Assembly: GCA_026785765.1 (NCBI GenBank)
Contig: JAJAZK010000013.1
Span: 1-5,861 of the forward strand
Direction of reading: 5' to 3'
Origin: Rhodoferax sp.
GTDB taxonomy: Bacteria > Pseudomonadota > Gammaproteobacteria > Burkholderiales > Burkholderiaceae_C
Length of the DNA stretch: 5,861 bases
In this document: positions 1 through 5,520 of the stretch, piece after piece
Position numbering within the stretch: position 1 is the stretch's first letter
Layout: each line of letters starts with the position of its first letter
Program-made: the position numbers and the translations under genes
Notes under the pieces: generated by a model
Told to the model about the DNA's origin: nothing
What the model saw: only the letters and a program-made list of their open reading frames with translations
The model's database searches: none

Positions 1-986
1 GTGTGGCGGCCAAGGGCAACAAGCCAGGCGGGGTGAATACCGGTGCGTTCAATGCAATCTATACCGATGCCCAAGTTGCAGAGTTCCAATCGTTGGGCCT
101 GACCACATTTAAGGAAGAGCAGATTTGGTCCTACGAACTGGGCACGAAAACCTCTTGGCTGAACAATCGGTTGATTCTCAATGCCGCAGTATTTCAAATT
201 GACTGGACCGACCAGCAATTGACTCAGACGCTTCCCGTGCAATCGGTCGGGCGCCGCGACGGCGTGTTGGGTACCGTGTCATTCAACGTCAACGCCGGGC
301 AATCCAAGATCAAGGGGTTGGAGCTGAACGCCGTTGCCCGGCCCGCCAATTGGCTGGAACTGAGATTGGGGTATGCCTTGCAACAAGCGAAGATCGTCAG
401 CTTCGTGAATGATGATCAGGCCGACTTGTATATCACGGCCGCTGACATCGCAGCGCTGAATGCGGCGGCACCGCCGCCTGCGGCCACCGCAACCCAGGCC
501 CAGCGCGACGCCGCGGTTGCTGCACGTTTGGCAGCGGCCAACGCCCTGATCGCCCTGCGCGGCAATGCGGCTGGCAATGAATTGCCCCGCACACCCAAAC
601 ATCAATTGCAATTGGGCGGAACCATCTTTCACACGCTGCCCAACGGTGTGAAAGTCAATTTCCGCGCCGACTATTCCTGGGAGGCCAAGCGCTTTATCCA
701 GGTTGACAACCTGGGCTGGTCGAAGCCTTTGAGCCTGCTCAATCTGCGCGCCGCGGCTGACGTAGGCAAGTTCAATATCGCGTTCTGGGTGAAGAACGCC
801 CTGAGCAACGACTCCCCCGTCGATGTCCTGCGGTCAATCGATACCCAACAGACCATTGGCAGGCCGCGCACCCGCGTGTTCGGCGCAGGCGCAGGCGCAT
901 TGACCGAGACGGGCAACATCCGGGACTTCCTGGTCACCATGCCGCAGGAACGCAGAGCCGGCGTCACTGTGTCGTGGGCCTTCTGA
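1..986 (+). CDS. TonB-dependent outer-membrane receptor, C-terminal beta-barrel part (5' end outside window)
   Basis: This is the last ~327 residues of a TonB-dependent receptor, which imports a scarce ligand across the outer membrane using TonB/ExbBD energy. The first complete codon is at base 3. The GTG there is not a credible start, because the protein enters mid-barrel with no signal peptide, plug or TonB box. Family hallmarks are visible: YELGTKT (residues 44-50) followed by the strand RLILNAAVFQIDW, then KIKGLELNA (102-110), WLELRLGYAL (117-126), GNELPRTP (191-198), WVKNALSND (262-270), and a C-terminus ending in Phe (VSWAF), the usual signal for BAM-mediated insertion. Residues 146-190 form an alanine-rich insertion where an extracellular loop is expected. 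The ligand cannot be read from this part. The gene leads directly into the exported-protein genes downstream, which suggests they handle the imported compound. The receptor call is firm; the specificity is unknown. Confidence 0.93.
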   Translation, partial: VAAKGNKPGGVNTGAFNAIYTDAQVAEFQSLGLTTFKEEQIWSYELGTKTSWLNNRLILNAAVFQIDWTDQQLTQTLPVQSVGRRDGVLGTVSFNVNAGQSKIKGLELNAVARPANWLELRLGYALQQAKIVSFVNDDQADLYITAADIAALNAAAPPPAATATQAQRDAAVAARLAAANALIALRGNAAGNELPRTPKHQLQLGGTIFHTLPNGVKVNFRADYSWEAKRFIQVDNLGWSKPLSLLNLRAAADVGKFNIAFWVKNALSNDSPVDVLRSIDTQQTIGRPRTRVFGAGAGALTETGNIRDFLVTMPQERRAGVTVSWAF

Positions 987-987
987 C

Positions 988-991
988 AGGG
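988..991 (+). promoter_or_regulatory. Ribosome binding site deciding the CpcT-like start
   Basis: AGGG lies just after the receptor stop (984-986) and six bases before GTG 998. It supports 998 over GTG 974, which would lie inside the receptor gene, and over TTG 992, which is only one base away. Confidence 0.5.
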
Positions 992-997
992 TTGACG

Positions 998-1942
998 GTG
1001 ACTTTGGCGGTGCCGCGCCCGCGACGCGCAGCGCGCGCGCTGGCAGGGTTCTGCGCCCTTGCCAGCGCGGCTGCCCTTGCCCAACTGAAGGACGAACCCC
1101 CAGCAGAACGCGATGCCATGGTCATGGCAAGCGTGCTGCCAGGTTTGTATTCGAATGGTGAGCAGCGCTTTTTCGACGAACGGCTCAAGGTCCCGGCTGC
1201 CGAGCGCGCCGCAGCGATGAAGCTCACCGTGACCCGCGTCAACCGCCCGGCTGGCGCGCCACCCCTGTTTGTGTTCCGCCAGGCCAATGGCCCGACCTGG
1301 GCCTATGCCGCGACACTGGAGGCAGGGCCTGCGGCGGTTCTACTTGTCGCCTTTACTGTTGTCGCGGGCATGTCTGATGCGCAACTGGCGACCGGGCAAA
1401 CAGTCGGCCTGACGACAGTTCCCTCTTGCAACCTGATCAGCCGCCGCGAAGCCGGTCAGTTTCGCGCCACGGCCGTGGGGCCCTGCGCCGCAGGTCCGCA
1501 AGAGCTGCTGATGACCGGTGGCAGCCTGTGGTGGCGGGCCAGTGCGGGCGGGCCGTTCGCCCGCCTCAACCGTGCACGGCAATTTGAATGCCATGTAGAT
1601 ATGCCCGGCTCCGGCGGTATCCGCGGTGAGGTCTTCAATCGCTACGCTGACTTGCAGGTCGACGATCAGGGCACCGAAGCCTGGTTCACCACCAAGGAAG
1701 CCGTGCCACGCAAACTGGGCCTGCGGCTGCGCAATGTCGACTGGCCGATGAACAACAAGGCGGGCACCTTTACGCGCGACAGTCTGACGCTCTATCTCAT
1801 CGAAGACAGCGGCGACGGAGTGCCCAGGAATTTGACTTACGCCTGGACCGAACCCAGTGCGCGCCGAATTGGCCTCAATACGGTCGCGATACTGGCCAAT
1901 TGTTATATGGAAGCGCCGACCACGGCGAAGCCGGAGTTCTGA
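998..1942 (+). CDS. Exported CpcT/CpeT-like (chromophore lyase family) protein with C-terminal extension
   Basis: I place the start at GTG 998 (314 aa), with AGGG at 988-991 six bases upstream. GTG 974 and TTG 992 are in-frame alternatives; 974 would overlap the receptor gene by 13 bases. Residues 1-28 are a Sec signal: an Arg-rich n-region (PRPRRAAR), a hydrophobic core, and an ALA|Q cleavage site. The mature part resembles the CpcT/CpeT family: LPGLYSNGEQ (47-56) matches the family's G-x-F/Y-S-N-x-x-Q motif, and VPSCNLISR (141-149) followed by QFRATAVGPC matches the P-G-C-N...F-x-G-T-V block. In cyanobacteria these proteins attach phycobilins to phycobiliproteins, a role unlikely here because no phycobiliprotein gene is nearby. 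Residues ~205-314 form an extra segment (RLRNVDWP, DSLTLYLIED, YAWTEPSARRIGLN) beyond a normal ~200-aa CpcT. A periplasmic binding or ligand-handling role is inference. The family call rests on motif recall, not a search. Confidence 0.72.
   Translation: MTLAVPRPRRAARALAGFCALASAAALAQLKDEPPAERDAMVMASVLPGLYSNGEQRFFDERLKVPAAERAAAMKLTVTRVNRPAGAPPLFVFRQANGPTWAYAATLEAGPAAVLLVAFTVVAGMSDAQLATGQTVGLTTVPSCNLISRREAGQFRATAVGPCAAGPQELLMTGGSLWWRASAGGPFARLNRARQFECHVDMPGSGGIRGEVFNRYADLQVDDQGTEAWFTTKEAVPRKLGLRLRNVDWPMNNKAGTFTRDSLTLYLIEDSGDGVPRNLTYAWTEPSARRIGLNTVAILANCYMEAPTTAKPEF
1933..1936 (+). promoter_or_regulatory. Ribosome binding site for the amine oxidase gene
   Basis: GGAG sits inside the last codons of the CpcT-like gene, eight bases before ATG 1945. 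It favours that start over ATG 1900 and indicates coupled translation. Confidence 0.6.
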
Positions 1943-1944
1943 GA

Positions 1945-3417
1945 ATGACCCAGCACAGCCCGACACGCCGTCAAGCCTTGGCCGGAATCGGCGCCTTTGT
2001 CGGGGCTTCTGGTTTGGCAGTGCCCCGTGCGCACGCCAATGAACAGGCCGATGTGATCGTGATTGGCGCGGGTTTGTCAGGGCTGAACGCCACCCTGCTT
2101 TTGGAAGAGCAGGGTTACAAGGTCACGCTCCTGGAAGGGCGAGACCGCGTCGGCGGGCGTCTGCTGACGATGGACGATGTCCCTGGCAAGCCGGAGGCCG
2201 GTGGGTCGGGCATTGGCAAGGGCTATGCGCGCCTGCTGTACGTCATCGACAAGCTCAAGATCCCGCTGGGCCCCGAACGCAGGCGCACCGAGCTTGCCCG
2301 TGACAGCACCATCATTGCCATCGGCGGGCAGTTGATCCGCCCTGATCAATGGGCCACGCATGCGCTCAACCCCTATGTCGGTGCCCAGCGCGCGATCATG
2401 CCGTGGTTGATGTCGTTCACCGCCATTCGCCCCTACAACCCCTTGCCCGATGCGGCGTCATGGCGTGACCCCGCTTTTGCATCGGCCGACGTCTCGGTGG
2501 CAGAACTTTTGAGTGCAAAAGGTTGGACGCCTGCGCAATTGCGATTGGCCTACGCCACCAATCCGTCGTACGGTAATTCGGCGGGTGACTTGTCCGCCAT
2601 GATGTGGTTTCACATCTTCAAGAACGCTGAAGTCCTGGCCCGCGCTGGTGCTGGGGCGCTGGCCGGCGCTGGTGGCAATCAACGCATTCCTGAAGGCATG
2701 GCCAAGGCGGTGAAGAGTCCGATCCTGTTGAAAAAAATTGTGGCATCCATTCGTTCAGACGATGGCGGTGTCAGCGTGACCACCCGCGATGGGGGCAACT
2801 ACCAGGCAAAGGCCGTCATCACCACGCTGCCCTTCAGCGCGCAACGCTTGGTGCGTATCGACCCTGCGCCACCCGTGTTGCAGCAAGAGGCGATTGATCG
2901 TTTGGGCTACAACAATGTCCATCAGATCCACTTTGTGCCGACCAAACGTTTTTGGGATGTGGATGGGATGCCACCTTCCATGTGGACCGACACGCTTGCG
3001 GGCCGGTTTGCGGCGTTGCGGTATGGCGCGCCCGTGCCAGTTCCAGGGCAAAGTGAATCGCAGCCTGAGATCACAACGCTGCTGTCCTTTGCCAACGGCT
3101 TTGCAGCGGAACGGCGTGACCGCTTGGGGCCCGAAGGCGCGGTTGCGGCTGTGCTCGAAGACTTGGCTCGTATCCGACCGTCAACGCGAGGCGCGTTGCG
3201 CGCGGTCAAAACGCACTCTTGGCAGGCTGACCCGTTTGCTGGGGGCGCTTATGCCTGCTGGCAACCTGGCCAGGTCGCGCGGTTCGCGCGCCTCATGGCC
3301 AAACCCACGGGCCGCGTCTATTTCGCCGGTGAACACACTTCGGCCGTTTCGCGCGGCATGGAAGGTGCGATGGAAGCGGGCGAGCGTGCCGCTTTGGAAG
3401 TTCTGCAGATCCTGTAA
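1945..3417 (+). CDS. Tat-exported flavin-dependent amine oxidase family protein
   Basis: This is a 490-aa FAD enzyme of the monoamine oxidase/LSD1 family. ATG 1945 is chosen over the upstream in-frame ATG 1900 because GGAG (1933-1936) sits 8 bases before it and a Tat signal begins at once: TRRQAL (7-12), hydrophobic core, AHA|N cleavage after residue 31. The Rossmann FAD motif is VIVIGAGLSG (37-46), then E64 for the ribose and GRDRVGGR (65-72). GGNQRIPEGMA (243-253), VITTLPF (291-297) and the C-terminal FAD signature FAGEHTS...GMEGAMEAGERAA (460-483) complete the fold. By alignment from memory with human MAO-B, the active-site Lys position is Q327, the covalent-FAD Cys is A435, and one aromatic-cage Tyr is G471, while Y436 is kept. 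FAD is therefore probably non-covalent and the substrate may not be a simple amine. Tat export is consistent with cofactor loading before transport. The gene starts 2 nt after the CpcT-like gene. Family firm, reaction unknown. Confidence 0.93.
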   Translation: MTQHSPTRRQALAGIGAFVGASGLAVPRAHANEQADVIVIGAGLSGLNATLLLEEQGYKVTLLEGRDRVGGRLLTMDDVPGKPEAGGSGIGKGYARLLYVIDKLKIPLGPERRRTELARDSTIIAIGGQLIRPDQWATHALNPYVGAQRAIMPWLMSFTAIRPYNPLPDAASWRDPAFASADVSVAELLSAKGWTPAQLRLAYATNPSYGNSAGDLSAMMWFHIFKNAEVLARAGAGALAGAGGNQRIPEGMAKAVKSPILLKKIVASIRSDDGGVSVTTRDGGNYQAKAVITTLPFSAQRLVRIDPAPPVLQQEAIDRLGYNNVHQIHFVPTKRFWDVDGMPPSMWTDTLAGRFAALRYGAPVPVPGQSESQPEITTLLSFANGFAAERRDRLGPEGAVAAVLEDLARIRPSTRGALRAVKTHSWQADPFAGGAYACWQPGQVARFARLMAKPTGRVYFAGEHTSAVSRGMEGAMEAGERAALEVLQIL

Positions 3418-3466
3418 CCCTTGTTCCCGCCAATGGCCGGGACCCGACATTGAGGACATCAGCAAC
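3418..3466 (+). promoter_or_regulatory. Only real intergenic gap: small hairpin plus ribosome binding site
   Basis: The 49-nt gap between the flavoenzyme and DUF1838 genes holds GAGGA (3452-3456), ten bases before ATG 3467. It also holds a short GC hairpin at 3426-3441: CCCG pairs with CGGG and CC with GG, with one bulged C and an AAT loop. No T-run follows, so a rho-independent terminator is not supported. The hairpin might stabilise or process the mRNA, but it may be chance in GC-rich DNA. I see no clear -35/-10 pair. Confidence 0.4.
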
Positions 3467-4384
3467 ATGGACAAAACCCTCCCCACCCCGCGTTCGCCCG
3501 CAGGAATTGGCCGGCGCGACATCCTCACAGCAGTATCCCTGCTGTCCGTGGCAAGCCTGACGGGCACTGAAGTTCATGCGTCTGGGTCGCGCGGCAACGT
3601 GCCCGCCGGCATTGATCTCAAAGATCCTGAATTCAACCTGAGTGTTCTTTCGCGCCTGCAGGGCGATGTGCGCGAGAAAGTGACCTATGGCTTTCATTTT
3701 GGCCAGGTCTTTGGCATCAAGAACGGCAAGGACCTGCCGCTGACCGAGTACGGGCGCAGGATCTACGGCTACGAAGGCGGGGGCCTGCGCAGGGCGCGAA
3801 TCTTGCCGGATGGATCGGTCCAGTCGGTGTCGCGCGGGTGGCTCTTCTACACCGACCCCGAGACGGGCGAATACATCGACAAGTTCCGCAACCCTTACAC
3901 CAATGAAATGGTCGACGTGCCGGTGTTTCGGGCGGGGATCTCTGGCGACACCATGACGGTGAAGGGTCCGCAGGTATCGGCCAACTTCACCATGGAAAGC
4001 ACGATCTATGGCCGTCCGCCGCGGCTTGATTACAAGTTTTTCGGCGGCCAGGCTTTTGTGTCGCGCAGCGCCTTTACCCGGTGGCAACCGCGGGGTTTAC
4101 CTAACAAGCGCATTGAAATGACCTTGGATGTCTGGCAGTGCAAGGCCGCTGACCTGTTCGACGCCAGCAGGAGTCATATCCCGAGCCACACGACCTGGAC
4201 GAGCCAGACAGAATTTCAGACATGGCTGAACATGCCGGCAGAATTCAGTGGCCACCAGTTGTGGCGATCGGACGGTATGCGGGTGGAAAGAATCGCTGAC
4301 TTGCCAGCTCATTTTGTGGCGCGCTGCATGGCCGATCCGGCACTCAAGGCGGCCTTGACCGACCCCTTGGTTTTCCCCGCGTGA
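3467..4384 (+). CDS. Tat-signal DUF1838 family protein
   Basis: This 305-aa protein begins at ATG 3467, with GAGGA (3452-3456) ten bases upstream. The open frame extends much further 5', but that part only shadows the amine oxidase gene. GIGRRDIL (13-20) plus the hydrophobic run TAVSLLSVASLTG gives a Tat-like signal, with likely cleavage VHA|S after residue 38. The body matches my recall of DUF1838: DPEFNLSVLSRLQGD (53-67), YTDPETGEYID (128-138), NPYTNEMVDVPVF (142-154) and WLNMPAEFSG (253-262). Many alternating polar/hydrophobic stretches suggest a mostly beta fold. No catalytic residues are established for this family as far as I know, so function is open. It follows the flavoenzyme after a 49-nt gap and overlaps the next gene by 4 nt. 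Co-export by Tat with the flavoenzyme suggests a shared substrate or complex, which is inference. Confidence 0.82.
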   Translation: MDKTLPTPRSPAGIGRRDILTAVSLLSVASLTGTEVHASGSRGNVPAGIDLKDPEFNLSVLSRLQGDVREKVTYGFHFGQVFGIKNGKDLPLTEYGRRIYGYEGGGLRRARILPDGSVQSVSRGWLFYTDPETGEYIDKFRNPYTNEMVDVPVFRAGISGDTMTVKGPQVSANFTMESTIYGRPPRLDYKFFGGQAFVSRSAFTRWQPRGLPNKRIEMTLDVWQCKAADLFDASRSHIPSHTTWTSQTEFQTWLNMPAEFSGHQLWRSDGMRVERIADLPAHFVARCMADPALKAALTDPLVFPA

Positions 4385-5520
4385 ACGGCAACAAGCGCAC
4401 GAACCAGCGCACGAACCAGCGCTGCACGATGCTGAGGCTGTTGCTCGGTGCGGCCGTGCTGGCGTCCGGCTTGGTGTCCGGTCTGAACCCAGGCCTGGCG
4501 TTCGCACAAACCACCCCCGCGCCACGCGACATCTTGTTGCCGTTGAGTTCGCCCGATCAAGCCCGCGTCAGCCCCTTGGCGATGGTGACCATACTGACCG
4601 GCGACCCGGTTGCAACGCGGCGCTTCTATGCGGGTGCGCTGGACATGGGCAGCCGCAGCGCCAACCTGACAGGCGCCGAGGCGGCAGCCTTTGCCGCCAG
4701 TCTGGGCCTGCCACCCAGTCAAAGCTTGAACGTGACGGTTTATTCCCGCCCCGGTCTTCAAGGTGCCGCGCAAATCAGAGTGGTTGAAGTCCCCGCCGAT
4801 CGGCCGCAGGCCCGGCCCGCCCACGATGCCCAAGTGATGGGGCCAATTTCCATGGGCTTCCCGGTCCGCAAGGTCGAAGACCGCTCCAGCATGATGACGG
4901 CCTATGGCTGGCCAGCGACAGCGGGTGTCACCTCGATCACCCTGCCCATGGGCGACGGTACGACTTACACCGTGAAGGAAACCCATTTCCACGCCCCTGA
5001 TGGCGTGATGAGCTTGGGTATCGACAGGGCTGCGCTGCGGCCGGTGGGCCCTATCGATCCAGCCCTGGATATTGGGGGCCCGGCGTATGTCGGGATCATC
5101 GTTTCTGACACCAAAACGATGGACGTGTTCCTCGACAAGGTGCTGGGCTTCGAGAAGCGGCGGGACATCGTTCTTACCTCATCGGGCCCGACAGGCGGAC
5201 TGGCACTGCCCGCCGGCACGCGGTTCACTTTTCAGCAATGGTTTGCGCCGGGTTCGTCAACGGGCTACCTGGTCGTCATGCAGCACCTGAATGCAGGGCG
5301 ACCCGCGCCGAATGGCATCGGCCAAGGGGCTCGCGGTATTGCGGGATGGAGCTTCGAGAGCCGCGACCTGAGTGCCGTGTTGGAGCGGGCGCGGGCCCAC
5401 AACACACCGGTGCTCAGCCCCCTTGCACGGCGCTCGGTACCGGGCTTTGGCATGCTGCGCACCTTGGTGCTGGCCACGCCCGACGGCATGCCGATTGAAA
5501 TCATGGAGGCGGCGCGGTGA
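4381..5520 (+). CDS. Sec-exported protein with two VOC (glyoxalase/dioxygenase superfamily) modules
   Basis: The start is taken at GTG 4381 (379 aa), sharing GTGA with the DUF1838 stop. No Shine-Dalgarno is visible there, so reinitiation after the upstream stop is likely. ATG 4429 (363 aa) is an in-frame alternative that also keeps the whole signal core, but it has no clear ribosome site either. The signal is LLLGAAVLASGLVSGL with AFA|Q cleavage after residue 42. Two VOC-like modules follow. The first is ~66-215, from ILTGDPVATRRFYAGALDMG to APDGVMSLGI. The second is ~233-377, from YVGIIVSDTKTMDVFLDKVLGFEKR to ATPDGMPIEIME, which is a classic VOC ending. VOC proteins include lyases, isomerases, ring-cleaving dioxygenases and binding proteins. 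The usual first-strand His metal ligand is absent in both modules; E373 remains in module 2, and E200/H202/H204 cluster in module 1. Metal use is therefore uncertain. VOC proteins are usually cytoplasmic, so export is unusual. Confidence 0.85.
   Translation: MNGNKRTNQRTNQRCTMLRLLLGAAVLASGLVSGLNPGLAFAQTTPAPRDILLPLSSPDQARVSPLAMVTILTGDPVATRRFYAGALDMGSRSANLTGAEAAAFAASLGLPPSQSLNVTVYSRPGLQGAAQIRVVEVPADRPQARPAHDAQVMGPISMGFPVRKVEDRSSMMTAYGWPATAGVTSITLPMGDGTTYTVKETHFHAPDGVMSLGIDRAALRPVGPIDPALDIGGPAYVGIIVSDTKTMDVFLDKVLGFEKRRDIVLTSSGPTGGLALPAGTRFTFQQWFAPGSSTGYLVVMQHLNAGRPAPNGIGQGARGIAGWSFESRDLSAVLERARAHNTPVLSPLARRSVPGFGMLRTLVLATPDGMPIEIMEAAR
4394..4422 (+). repeat. 12-bp tandem repeat at the start of the VOC gene
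   Basis: The unit AGCGCACGAACC occurs twice exactly (4394-4405, 4406-4417), followed by five bases of a third copy. It encodes RTNQRTNQR in the n-region before the signal-peptide core. The period is a multiple of three, so copy-number change would keep the frame. Confidence 0.9.
5505..5509 (+). promoter_or_regulatory. Strong ribosome binding site for the DUF1330 gene
   Basis: GGAGG lies inside the final codons of the VOC gene, seven bases before GTG 5517. It supports this frame and start although the gene is not closed within the window. Confidence 0.65.

Noticed and set aside
3..5. GTG as the start of the receptor gene
   Set aside because: It would begin mid-barrel without signal peptide or plug domain, so the gene clearly continues upstream of the window.
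1340..1966. 208-codon open frame on the - strand
   Set aside because: It is antisense to the CpcT-like gene, has no recognisable domain, and is best explained as a shadow of codon bias.
3426..3441. GC hairpin considered as a terminator
   Set aside because: The stem is short with a bulge and no T-run follows. The downstream gene appears to be part of the same operon.
2789..3466. Long in-frame upstream extension of the DUF1838 reading frame
   Set aside because: It overlaps the well-supported amine oxidase gene in another frame and encodes Arg/Cys/Pro-rich sequence with no family resemblance. The Tat signal and ribosome site begin at 3467.
3293..4087. 264-codon open frame on the - strand
   Set aside because: It is antisense to the amine oxidase end and the DUF1838 gene. 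Its translation is His/Arg-rich without motifs, as expected for the complement of GC-rich coding DNA.
4309..4992. 227-codon open frame on the - strand
   Set aside because: It is antisense to the VOC gene, has low-complexity Gly/Gln/Arg/His composition and no domain.
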